A DNA stretch of 64,000 nt from Polyangiaceae bacterium (GTDB lineage Bacteria; Myxococcota_A; Polyangia; Polyangiales; Polyangiaceae), in the NCBI GenBank assembly GCA_020633235.1, contig JACKEA010000004.1:926606-990605 (forward strand), read 5' to 3'. A program made the translations under genes and the position numbers. The number at the start of each line of letters is the position of its first letter. Within the stretch, counting starts at the first letter, position 1. The notes under the pieces are model-generated. The model ran no database searches. It was not told where the DNA came from and worked only from the letters and a program-made list of their open reading frames with translations. This document shows, piece by piece, positions 52,319 to 60,497 of this stretch.

Positions 52319-54070
52319 TCAGCCCGGTTTGGCCGCCGGCTTCTGTGCCGGCACCAGCGCCGCGAGGCCGGCCTTGATGTCCGGGTGGGTGAGGGGATCC
52401 GACGCGGCCCGCGCCACCATCGATTTGGCTTCTTCTCCGCCTACTCGCATCAGAGCGCGCGCGACGGACAACACCGCGCTGACCAGCTCCGGGCGATCCG
52501 CGGTGGCGCGGTACAGCGCGAAGAACGTCTTCAAGTCCTCCACCTGAGCCGGCGTGGCCAGCTTCTCCAGGGCGCGCGCGGCGCGCTGGATGTCGTCCGG
52601 AGTATTCGCGGGATCGTTCAGGTGGCGCGCCAAGAGCGGCGCCGCACGCTTGTCGTCCATGGCGGCGAGGGCGTCCGCCATGGGGCCCACCGGTGGAGGG
52701 CGCAGCACGTCCGACAAGAAATCGTAGTGCTTGGCCAGCGCTGCGATCATGTAGTCCGCGCCGTTGCGGCGGGACGCGAGGAGCTTGCGCGCGTCTTCCA
52801 AGAGCATGGGCGGAGTGCGTGCGTTCTCGGCCAGGTCGATGAGCACCTTGGTGACCTTGGGATCTTCCATGGCGCCGAGCTCGCGCAGCAAAAAGCGTTG
52901 GGCGACCACCATCTGCGCCTCCGGCAGCTCCACCGCCTGGGCGATCTGATCCGCCAGGGGCGGCGGATCCTTGGCACCGGACACGGCGAAGGCGCCGCCG
53001 CGGACGACGCAGCCCAAGAGCGGCCCGCCGAGATCCACGCTGCCCGCGTCTCCCCCGTTGTCGCCCACCAAGAGCACCTTGCCGCTCTCGGTGCACAGCG
53101 CGAAGCCACCGCGCATGGCGGCGCCTCCCACCACGTCCTTGCCGGTGGTCTTCACCCAGTGGAGCTTCGCGTCCTTGGCGCCGAGGCCCATCGCCACCTT
53201 GAAGTAGGTGGCCGCGAACACGTCTCCGGAGATGCCGCCCTCGCCGGGGGTGGCGTACAGGCGAATGCGCTCCCGCGCGGTGGCCGCCGCGGGCTCCACC
53301 GTGGCGCCGTCGTCGAACCACGCGGGCTTGCCCGGCAGCTCGCGCGCCGGCAGGGAGATGCTGGTGGCGCCGTTCTGGGCGGCGTTGCCGATCTTGTCGT
53401 CGAAGCGCACCAAGCTGAGCTCGCCGAAGTACAGCTGGCCGTCGATGTTGACCGCGTGGCTCACCTGCTCGCGCAAGAGCAGGCGGCCGATCTCTTTGCC
53501 GCTGTCCAGATCGATGGCGGACACGTACTGACTGCCCCAGGGAACGAAGGCGACGTTGCCTTCCACTGCGGGACTTCCGATCTCCGGCTCGGGAGCGAGC
53601 TTCTGCAGAACGGAGCCGCTGCGGGAGACCGCGAGCAGCAGGCTGCCGCCGCCACCGGGCTCCCCCAAGCTCACCACGGTGACCTTGCCGTCGTCTCCGG
53701 CGCCGCGCAGGCTCTTGCCTTCGCTCGACACGCGCCAGAGCTGTTTGCCGGTCTTGGCGCTGAGCGCGACCACGTTGCCCTTGGTGGTGGCCACGACGAC
53801 GTCTCCGCTGAGGGCCGGGGCGGCGTCCACCTCGCCGGCGAAGGTCCACTTGCCGCTGCCGTCGAGGCCAATGCCCGAAAGACCTTGCTGCGTGACGCCC
53901 ACGGCCACGCCAGGCCCGGCGGCGATGGGAGCCGTGTGCACGCGGGCGTAGACGGCTTGAATCGACTTGCCCGCGTCGTTCTGCCATTCCGGGGCGAACA
54001 CGCGACCGCCGGCAGCGGCGCCGCCGGAGCAGCCCGCGGCCAAGAGCGCGAAAGCGAGAGCGCGGCGCAT
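52319..54070 (-). CDS. PQQ-like beta-propeller lipoprotein with C-terminal helical repeats
   Basis: The 583-residue protein has a lipoprotein signal (AAGCSG). Its first ~360 residues are PQQ-like propeller blades (WRVSSEGKSL, AIDLDSGKEIGRL and similar). A C-terminal HEAT/armadillo-like helical region (about 385-570) follows. It resembles outer-membrane-associated propellers like BamB, but the fused helical part is atypical. It is translated right after the HEAT gene (the stop and start overlap by one base), so the pair should work together. Function unknown. Confidence 0.8.
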   Translation of the reverse strand: MRRALAFALLAAGCSGGAAAGGRVFAPEWQNDAGKSIQAVYARVHTAPIAAGPGVAVGVTQQGLSGIGLDGSGKWTFAGEVDAAPALSGDVVVATTKGNVVALSAKTGKQLWRVSSEGKSLRGAGDDGKVTVVSLGEPGGGGSLLLAVSRSGSVLQKLAPEPEIGSPAVEGNVAFVPWGSQYVSAIDLDSGKEIGRLLLREQVSHAVNIDGQLYFGELSLVRFDDKIGNAAQNGATSISLPARELPGKPAWFDDGATVEPAAATARERIRLYATPGEGGISGDVFAATYFKVAMGLGAKDAKLHWVKTTGKDVVGGAAMRGGFALCTESGKVLLVGDNGGDAGSVDLGGPLLGCVVRGGAFAVSGAKDPPPLADQIAQAVELPEAQMVVAQRFLLRELGAMEDPKVTKVLIDLAENARTPPMLLEDARKLLASRRNGADYMIAALAKHYDFLSDVLRPPPVGPMADALAAMDDKRAAPLLARHLNDPANTPDDIQRAARALEKLATPAQVEDLKTFFALYRATADRPELVSAVLSVARALMRVGGEEAKSMVARAASDPLTHPDIKAGLAALVPAQKPAAKPG

Positions 54071-54909
54071 CACTCGTCGCCTCCCGCCTTGCCACCGAGC
54101 GCCTTCACGGCTCCGTCGATGGCTTGCTTCACGCGTTTGCTCCAGTCCGAGGGCCAACGGTCGGCGACGTCCGCCAAGTAGTTTCCGGCGTCCTTGGTTC
54201 CGAGCTCGCGCAGGCGGCCCACGATGCGGATCTTCTCGTCTTCCGTCATGTCCTTGGGCGAGCGAAACAGGATCTGATCGAAGCCGCTGGTCATGACGTC
54301 GAAGGGATGCTTGCCGAGCTGGTCGGCGAACTTCTCGCAGTCCTTCTTGGCGCATAGCTGGCCGATGGACCCCGCGGCCTCGCCCACGTTGTGATCGAGG
54401 GCGGCGAACAGATCCGGCAGCGCCTCTTTGGCGCCCAGGGCGCCGAGCCCACTCGCGGAGATGCCGCGCACCTGCGCGTCAGGGCTGCGCAGAGCGGAGC
54501 GCAGCGCCTTCACCGCGGCCGCGCCTTTGGTCTTGAGCAGCGCCTTCACCGCGGCGCGCCGCACGTCGGGCACTCGGTGGCGGTAGTAAGGGGCGAGCGC
54601 GGCGCTCGAGCTCTCTTGCTTCAGCGCGCCACACACGTCGATGGCGCGGACCAGCACCTTCACGCTCGCGCCCCGGCGGAGCAGCCCTTCGATGGGGGGA
54701 GCGGCGGCCTTGCCGGCGTCCCCGGCCGCGGCCACCGTCTCCAGCGCGTCGAGCATGCGCTGCTCGTCCCCACTCTCGAGGGCGGCCTTGATCTTGGCCA
54801 CATCTACCGACTTTTGGCTGGTCTTGGGCTTGGCCTGGGCCGGCGCGGGCAGCGCCTGACCGAGCACGATGGCGCCCACCACCAAGAGACTCTGACCGAG
54901 TGTCGTCAT
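54070..54909 (-). CDS. Secreted HEAT-repeat protein
   Basis: The 279-residue protein has a signal peptide (cut near PAPAQA) and about six HEAT repeats (for example VPDVRRAAVKALLKTKG and DAQVRGISASGLGALGAKEAL), followed by a helical C-terminus with a CAKKDC pair. GGGGAG lies about 8 bases before the ATG at 54909. The one-base overlap with the propeller gene indicates an operon. A scaffold or binding role in the periplasm is inferred. Confidence 0.8.
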   Translation of the reverse strand: MTTLGQSLLVVGAIVLGQALPAPAQAKPKTSQKSVDVAKIKAALESGDEQRMLDALETVAAAGDAGKAAAPPIEGLLRRGASVKVLVRAIDVCGALKQESSSAALAPYYRHRVPDVRRAAVKALLKTKGAAAVKALRSALRSPDAQVRGISASGLGALGAKEALPDLFAALDHNVGEAAGSIGQLCAKKDCEKFADQLGKHPFDVMTSGFDQILFRSPKDMTEDEKIRIVGRLRELGTKDAGNYLADVADRWPSDWSKRVKQAIDGAVKALGGKAGGDE

Positions 54910-55011
54910 CCGATTCTCCCCTGCAGCATCCGGCGAACAAATGCGCGGATGATGCCGAAAATTCGCGCCTGGTTTACCCTGCACCGCCTGTACCGGCAAG
55001 CTTGTCGAGCC

Positions 55012-55677
55012 ATGGTCCTGCCCGCCCCGCCCATCATCCGCCTCGAGCTTCTGGAAGACCGATCACCCCCGGATCCCGGCGGTTTCTTGCGCCTGATCCG
55101 CCGGCGCTACCGCGCCCACTACCCGGACGGCAGCGTGAGCGCGCCTTTCGACTACGACGAGGTGGATCGACCGGCCATCGATGCCGTGGTGATCGCCGCA
55201 CACTACTCCGAAGCCGGGGAGCCGCACGTGTACCTCCGCAGCGTGGTGCGGCCGCCGATCGTGATGCGGGACCGAGGGCGCTCGCCGCTCTTGGAGGCGG
55301 AGCACCTGGGCAACATGTGGGAGCTACCCGCGGGCCTCGTGGAGCTCTCGGAACAGACCCTGGACGGCGTGCGCCAATGTGCCGCTCGCGAGCTCGGGGA
55401 AGAGCTCGGCTTCGATCTCAGCGACGCGCTGCTGCGGCCCCTGGGGCCGAGCACCTTCCCGGCGCCGGGCGTGGTGGCCGAGCGGCACTTCTACTTCGAG
55501 GTGGAGGTGGATCCGAAGACGCGCCGCGAGCCGCACAACGACGGCTCCGCCCTCGAGCACTTCGGTGCCGTGACGGCCGTGAAGCTCGAGGACGCGCTGT
55601 CGTGGTGCGCGTCCGGACAGATCGAAGACGCCAAGACCGAGCTCGCCCTGCGCCGCTTGCGGGAGCTGCTCGCATGA
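55012..55677 (+). CDS. Nudix hydrolase (ADP-ribose pyrophosphatase-like)
   Basis: The 221-residue protein has a Nudix box spanning AGLVELSEQTLDGVRQCAAR through ELGEELGF (about 105-131). The catalytic REL-x-EE-x-GF end is intact, but the first part has four extra residues relative to the standard G-x5-E-x7-REUXEEXGU. It probably hydrolyses NDP-sugars or ADP-ribose. The start is ATG 55012. The stop overlaps the next gene by 4 bases, pairing it with an NAD kinase, so NAD(P) turnover is a reasonable theme. Confidence 0.85.
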   Translation: MVLPAPPIIRLELLEDRSPPDPGGFLRLIRRRYRAHYPDGSVSAPFDYDEVDRPAIDAVVIAAHYSEAGEPHVYLRSVVRPPIVMRDRGRSPLLEAEHLGNMWELPAGLVELSEQTLDGVRQCAARELGEELGFDLSDALLRPLGPSTFPAPGVVAERHFYFEVEVDPKTRREPHNDGSALEHFGAVTAVKLEDALSWCASGQIEDAKTELALRRLRELLA

Positions 55678-56579
55678 AGCTGCCGCGCGTGATCGTCGTG
55701 GTGAAGCGATCGGCCTACAAACGCTTCGTGGAGGACGAGGGCGATCCGCGCGCCCGGCAGCTGCTCCGCCGCAAGGATCCGACGGTGGCGCACTGGGTGG
55801 AGGCGCATGAAGAGCACCTGCGCACCGCCGAGGCCGTGGAGCTCGCGCTCGAGAAGCTCGGCGTGCGCGCGTTGGTGCTGCGTGGATCTCACGCCGCCTT
55901 CGACACCAACGGCGCGGCGCTGGTGGTTGCAGTGGGTGGCGACGGAACCTTGCTCGCAGCGTCACACAATGTGGGTGCCACTCCCATCTTGGGCGTGAAC
56001 AGCGCACCTCGCTTCAGCGTTGGCTTCTTCTGTGCTGCTCGTCGCAGCAACGCGCGCCGGATGCTCGCGGAAGCGCTCGACGGAACCGCTTCCAAGGTGA
56101 AGCTCGCGCGCATGGCGGTGAGCCTGAATGGACGTGTGCGATCACGCCGCGTGTTGAACGAGGCCCTCTATTGCCACGCCTCCCCGGCGGCCACCTCGCG
56201 CTACATCTTGAGCTACCGCCGATTGCGAGAAGAGCAGAAATCCAGCGGTTTTTGGGTCGGTCCCGCTGCCGGCTCCACGGGCGCCGTGCGCAGCGCGGGG
56301 GGTCGCGTGCTGGCTCTCGGCTCGCGCAAGCTGCAGCTCGCTGTGCGCGAGCCGTACACTTCTTTCGGTCGTCGCTACCGTTTGCTGCGCTTCACCATAG
56401 ATCCTGGTGATCGCGTCGTGGCGCAGAGCATGATGACGGACGCGAGCATGTTCCTCGACGGCCCCTACCGACGCATCGCGTTGGGTTTGGGAGACGTCGC
56501 GAGCTTCACGCTGTCCGACGAACCGCTCACGGTGCTCGGTCTCAGCCAGCGACGAAACGACGGGTCCCGACGCGCTTGA
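55674..56579 (+). CDS. nadK: NAD kinase family protein
   Basis: This 301-residue protein has the family motif VAVGGDGTLLAASH (about residue 82), with the GGDGT loop that binds the phosphate. The second motif region GFWVGPAAGSTGA (about 197) resembles the divergent NADK group. The enzyme phosphorylates NAD to NADP using ATP or polyphosphate. It overlaps the Nudix gene by 4 bases. A basic C-terminus follows. Because the sequence is divergent from standard NadK, diacylglycerol-type relatives cannot be entirely excluded. Confidence 0.82.
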   Translation: MKLPRVIVVVKRSAYKRFVEDEGDPRARQLLRRKDPTVAHWVEAHEEHLRTAEAVELALEKLGVRALVLRGSHAAFDTNGAALVVAVGGDGTLLAASHNVGATPILGVNSAPRFSVGFFCAARRSNARRMLAEALDGTASKVKLARMAVSLNGRVRSRRVLNEALYCHASPAATSRYILSYRRLREEQKSSGFWVGPAAGSTGAVRSAGGRVLALGSRKLQLAVREPYTSFGRRYRLLRFTIDPGDRVVAQSMMTDASMFLDGPYRRIALGLGDVASFTLSDEPLTVLGLSQRRNDGSRRA

Positions 56580-56635
56580 TGCGGTACAGTACCTCGGCCC
56601 TCGGACCGGGCTACTTTCGGGAGGAACTTCGCGAC

Positions 56636-57340
56636 ATGCGCCGTCTGCAGCTCTTCGCTGTACTTTGCGTCGTGGCCGGATGCGCCACTGGTGAGACTCT
56701 GGATGGAGTGGGCGGCGGCACGTCGTCATCGGGGGGTAGCAGCGGTGGCGGCGCCGCGGGCTCTGCCGGCAAGGTCGACAACCCCACCGGTGGCACGGCA
56801 GGGGATGGCGGCGCCGGCGGCAGCGGCAACGAAGGCAACACCGGCGGCCTGGCGGGCGGCGGTGGCGTGGGCAACACCGGTAACACCGGCGGCGTGGGCA
56901 ACACCGGCGGCGTGGGCGCTAGCGGGGGAACCGGCGCCACGGGGGGCACCGGCGCAACGGGCGGCACCGGCGGCTGCGCGTCGGGCGAGAAGAGCTGCGG
57001 CGGCATCTGCATCAAGCCGAGCCCCGGTGTCGGCTGCGGTCCCACGGACTGCACTCCCTGCCCCGCCGTTCCCAACGCCACGTCCACGTGCGTCGGCTCG
57101 CTGTGTGACTTCGACTGCATCAGCGGCTACGTGAAGAGCGGTAACAGCTGTGTGCTGCAGGGCGGCGGCGGAACCGGTGGCGGCAGCGGCGGTGGCGGTG
57201 GGACCGGCGGCAGTACCGGCTGCGCGGCCCCTTGTGATCCGTCTCAGGGTGCGTCTCAGGCGGTGTGCATCTTCTATTGCACGCTGCAGACCGGCAGCCC
57301 CGGAATCTGCGCGCCGTTCTTCAACTGCTGCACCTGCTAG
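56636..57340 (+). CDS. Gly-rich, Cys-rich lipoprotein
   Basis: The 234-residue protein has a lipobox (VVAGCA, residue ~15). A 90-residue linker of Gly/Ser/Asn follows (including GNTGGVGNTGGVG repeats), then a Cys-rich EGF-like segment (about 115-175) and a second Cys cluster ending CCTC. The DNA of the linker contains tandem short repeats. GGAGG lies 11 bases before the ATG. A surface or matrix protein seems likely. It overlaps the convergent LRR gene by 4 bases. Confidence 0.75.
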   Translation: MRRLQLFAVLCVVAGCATGETLDGVGGGTSSSGGSSGGGAAGSAGKVDNPTGGTAGDGGAGGSGNEGNTGGLAGGGGVGNTGNTGGVGNTGGVGASGGTGATGGTGATGGTGGCASGEKSCGGICIKPSPGVGCGPTDCTPCPAVPNATSTCVGSLCDFDCISGYVKSGNSCVLQGGGGTGGGSGGGGGTGGSTGCAAPCDPSQGASQAVCIFYCTLQTGSPGICAPFFNCCTC

Positions 57341-58122
57341 ATCTCGAAGATCTTGAGACCGTTCTTGCGCAGCGGCGCCAGCACCGCCGTGTGATCCGAG
57401 GCGGGGGAGTCCTGCACGTAGAGGAACTTCAGGTTCTTCATGTCCTTGAGGGGCGAAAGATCGCTCACCCGGGTGCGCTGCAGGCTCAGCCGCTCGAGCT
57501 TCGTCATCTTGGAAAGCGGCGAAATGTCCGACACCGGCGTGTCGTCCAGCGCCAGCTCCGTGAGGTTCACCAGGTTCTCGAGTGGCTTCAGATCCCGCAC
57601 CTGCGTGCGTCCCAAGTCCAGCCGGTCCAGCTTGACCAAGTTCTCGAGCGGCTTCAGGTCGCTGACCTTGCTGATGGACGCGCGCAACGTCTCCAGCTTG
57701 GTCAGCTCCGCGATGGGCGACAGGTCGTCGATGCCGCCGGGCCCGAGGAACAGCTCCTTCAGGTTCTTGGCGTAGGGCACCACACAGGGGTCGATCTGAT
57801 CCGACTCCACCTGAGAGAGGTTCAAGCTGGTGAGCTTGCCGAGCTCCGCCCGCGTCACGTCGCCCTCGGGCTTTTGCAGCTTGAGCCGCACCGCGGCCTC
57901 CAGCTGTTCGTCATCGAACTTCACCACCGGGCCGTCGCCACAATCCGCCGCGGTCTTCTTTTTCTTTTTTTGTTTGGGCGGCGCGGCAGACGCCACGGGC
58001 GCCGCACTGGGCGTCACCGCGGCGGCGGTCGCCGTCGCGCTCGGGGCGGCCTTCTGCGCCGGGGGATCGTCACAGCCAGAAATAAGCGCCAGCACGGCGA
58101 GGGTCGCTATCGCTCTCTTCAT
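57337..58122 (-). CDS. Leucine-rich-repeat lipoprotein (internalin-like LRR)
   Basis: The 261-residue protein has a lipobox (LISGCDD, about residue 17) and an Ala/Lys linker (with a run of Lys, 50-55). About seven LRRs of the 22-residue bacterial type follow (LVKLDRLDLGRTQVRDLKPLEN and similar, about 90-245). These form a curved binding surface, usually for protein or glycan partners. Export and lipid anchoring place it at the surface. No partner was identified. Confidence 0.82.
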   Translation of the reverse strand: MKRAIATLAVLALISGCDDPPAQKAAPSATATAAAVTPSAAPVASAAPPKQKKKKKTAADCGDGPVVKFDDEQLEAAVRLKLQKPEGDVTRAELGKLTSLNLSQVESDQIDPCVVPYAKNLKELFLGPGGIDDLSPIAELTKLETLRASISKVSDLKPLENLVKLDRLDLGRTQVRDLKPLENLVNLTELALDDTPVSDISPLSKMTKLERLSLQRTRVSDLSPLKDMKNLKFLYVQDSPASDHTAVLAPLRKNGLKIFEI

Positions 58123-58204
58123 CACCCTTCCCTTCCGTGGGCGATGATAGTGCATCTCGGTGGCCTCCCGCGTGGCCCGTCTCCGCGATTTGCGGCGCGG
58201 ACCG

Positions 58205-58227
58205 CGAGCTTCCGCGGCGAACCGACA
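58205..58227. repeat. Dispersed extragenic repeat, single arm
   Basis: GAGCTTCCGCGGCGAACCGA lies between the divergent LRR gene and the beta-barrel gene; the family core is intact. Confidence 0.65.
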
Positions 58228-58318
58228 CCCTCTCGGAAAGCGCATTCTCTGGAGATTCATCGGGGATCCGCAGTACATGAAGGTCGCGCTATCATGCTGC
58301 GCAGATCAAGGAGGAATG

Positions 58319-59143
58319 ATGACCCTGACCCGCGCACTCGCTTTCGGCGCTCTCGGAGCTTCCTTGCTGTTTGCAAGCAACACGGCCGTGGCCAAGCCCG
58401 GCGAGCCCGAGACGGTGCTCGACAACACCAAGAAGAAGGAGCCGAAGAAGCTCGACAAGGTGTTCGGCACGGAAGAAGAGAGCGAAGAGCCGGCGAAGAT
58501 CGAAGTCTCCGACAAGACCTACGCCACCACGGAGCCGGACGCGGTGAACGCGCGGCGGCGGCGCTTCGAGCCGGGCTTCGGACTCGGGTTCAAGGTGAGC
58601 TGGGCGTTTCCAATGGGCAAGACCGAGACGACCAGCATCCTCGGTGACATGTCTGAACGAGCAACCGGGCTCTTGGCGATCGGCGCTGACATTGGCTATC
58701 GGCTGAACCCCAGCATCTTCTTGGGTGTCTACCTCGGCGCTGGTTACGTCTTTCCCAAGAACTGCGGTGGTGGAGCGACATGTACTGGCTGGGACTTCCG
58801 GGGCGGTCCGGAGCTCATCTATCGTTTCCAGCCGTTCGAGGCCGTCGTGCCCTGGGCCGGACTGGGCGTGGGGTACGAGTACTTCGTACAGAAGTACAGC
58901 GGAGGCGAGAGCAGCGTGAGCTTCGCCTATCACGGATTCCAACTTGCTGACGTGCAGGCCGGTGTGGATTTCCTCACTTCCCGCAGCTACGCGGGGCCCT
59001 TCGTGAGCTTTTCGCTGGGACAGTTCGGCAGCAAGATTCGGACGAGGAAGGACCCGGCGGGAGACGAAACCGACTCCGGCTCGGTTGATGGCAAAGAGAT
59101 GCACTACTGGCTGGCGTTCGGCCTGCACGGCTCCCTCGACTGA
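58319..59143 (+). CDS. Outer-membrane beta-barrel candidate
   Basis: The 274-residue protein has a signal peptide (to about 23, ending AVA). A Lys/Glu-rich periplasmic segment (25-65) follows, then alternating aromatic-rich strands (GFGLGFKVSW, YRLNPSIFLGVYLGAGYVF, WAGLGVGYEYFVQ, SYAGPFVSFSLGQFG), as in 8-strand barrels of the OmpA/OmpW kind. There are two adjacent ATGs; the second (58319) is better spaced from AAGGAGG. It may be a porin or a structural protein. No family name was assigned. Confidence 0.72.
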   Translation: MTLTRALAFGALGASLLFASNTAVAKPGEPETVLDNTKKKEPKKLDKVFGTEEESEEPAKIEVSDKTYATTEPDAVNARRRRFEPGFGLGFKVSWAFPMGKTETTSILGDMSERATGLLAIGADIGYRLNPSIFLGVYLGAGYVFPKNCGGGATCTGWDFRGGPELIYRFQPFEAVVPWAGLGVGYEYFVQKYSGGESSVSFAYHGFQLADVQAGVDFLTSRSYAGPFVSFSLGQFGSKIRTRKDPAGDETDSGSVDGKEMHYWLAFGLHGSLD

Positions 59144-59151
59144 GGGAGCCG
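59128..59151 (+). terminator. Hairpin overlapping the beta-barrel stop codon
   Basis: CGGCTCCCTC (59128-59137) pairs perfectly with GAGGGAGCCG (59142-59151) around a 4-base loop. The stop codon lies in it. No T-run follows; it may still stop transcription from the + strand before the convergent eno. Confidence 0.6.
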
Positions 59152-59166
59152 TGAGCAGGGGCCAGG

Positions 59167-60438
59167 CTACGCCTGGTTGAACGCGCCGCGGCCAGCGTAA
59201 ATCTGCGTGTCGTCCAGCTCGTCCGCGATGCGGAGCAGCTGGTTGTACTTCGCAATGCGATCACTGCGCGACAAGCTGCCGGTCTTGATCTGTCCGGCGT
59301 TGGTGCCCACCGCCAGATCCGCGATGAACGCGTCTTCCGTCTCGCCGGAGCGGTGCGAGATCACCGACGTGTAGCCGGCGCGACCCGCCATGCGGATCGT
59401 TTCCAGGGTTTCCGTCAGGGTGCCGATCTGATTGAGCTTGATGAGGATCGAGTTGGCGATGCCCTTGTCGATGCCCATCTTCAGACGCTCCGGATTGGTG
59501 ACGAACAGGTCGTCGCCCACGAGCTGGATCTTGTCGCCCAGCTTCTGGGTCATCAGCGCCCAGCCGTCCCAGTCGTCTTCTGCCAGGCCGTCCTCGATGC
59601 TGACGATCGGGTACTTGTCACACAGGGCTGCGTACACGTCGACCATCTCCGCTGGCGTGTGCGGCTTCTTGTCGAAGGTGTATTTGCCGTCGGCAAAGAA
59701 CTCGCTGGCGGCGGGATCCATGGCCAGGCTCACGTCCTTGCCCGGCGCGTACCCTGCCGCTTCGATGGCCGTCATGATGCGCTGAATGGCTTCCTCGTTG
59801 GAGCCCAGGCGCGGCGCGAAGCCGCCCTCGTCGCCCACCGCCACGGTGAGGCCGTCTTTCTTCAAGTTGGCCTTGAGGGCGTGGAACACCTCGGCGCCGC
59901 AGCGCAGCGCTTCCGCGAAGGTCGGCAGTCCGAGCGGCACGATCATGAACTCCTGCGCCTCCAGGCCGTTGTCCGCGTGGGTGCCGCCGTTCAGGATGTT
60001 CATCATCGGCGTGGGCAGGACTCGCGCCTGAATGCCACCCAGATAGCGCCACAGGGGAACGCCCAGCGTGTCCGCACCGGCGCGGGCCACGGCCATGCTC
60101 ACCGCGAGGATCGCGTTGGCGCCGAGCTTCTCCTTCTTCTTGGTGCCGTCCAAGGAGAGGAGCTGGCCGTCGACGCCCACCTGGTCGAGGGCGCTCATGC
60201 CCACGATGGCAGGGCCGAGCTTGTCGTTCACGTTGTCCACGGCGGTGCGCACGCCCTTGCCGAGGTAACGTTTCTTGTCTCCGTCGCGAAGCTCGAGGGC
60301 CTCGTGCTCTCCCGTGGACGCGCCACTGGGCACCGCGGCGCGACCGAAGCCGCTCTCGGTGTGGACTTCTGCTTCTACGGTGGGGTTGCCGCGAGAATCG
60401 AGGATCTCGCGAGCGCTGACGTGCAGGATCTCCGGCAT
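59167..60438 (-). CDS. eno: Enolase
   Basis: This 423-residue protein converts 2-phosphoglycerate to phosphoenolpyruvate in glycolysis. It matches family length and motifs: DSRGNPTVEAEV at the N-terminus, SGASTGEHEALELRDG, the catalytic Glu in EAQEF, the metal ligands in MDPAASEF and SIEDGLAEDD, and the Lys of ILIKLNQIGT. SHRSGETEDAF is intact. Its start is ATG 60438. It stands alone between convergent and upstream surface-protein genes, with no glycolytic neighbour. It is the clearest housekeeping landmark of the right end. Confidence 0.96.
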   Translation of the reverse strand: MPEILHVSAREILDSRGNPTVEAEVHTESGFGRAAVPSGASTGEHEALELRDGDKKRYLGKGVRTAVDNVNDKLGPAIVGMSALDQVGVDGQLLSLDGTKKKEKLGANAILAVSMAVARAGADTLGVPLWRYLGGIQARVLPTPMMNILNGGTHADNGLEAQEFMIVPLGLPTFAEALRCGAEVFHALKANLKKDGLTVAVGDEGGFAPRLGSNEEAIQRIMTAIEAAGYAPGKDVSLAMDPAASEFFADGKYTFDKKPHTPAEMVDVYAALCDKYPIVSIEDGLAEDDWDGWALMTQKLGDKIQLVGDDLFVTNPERLKMGIDKGIANSILIKLNQIGTLTETLETIRMAGRAGYTSVISHRSGETEDAFIADLAVGTNAGQIKTGSLSRSDRIAKYNQLLRIADELDDTQIYAGRGAFNQA

Positions 60439-60497
60439 GGGCCCGGGAGTACCACGGTTCTTCCGAGGTCGCGAGAGCCCCTCAGACGGCGATCATT

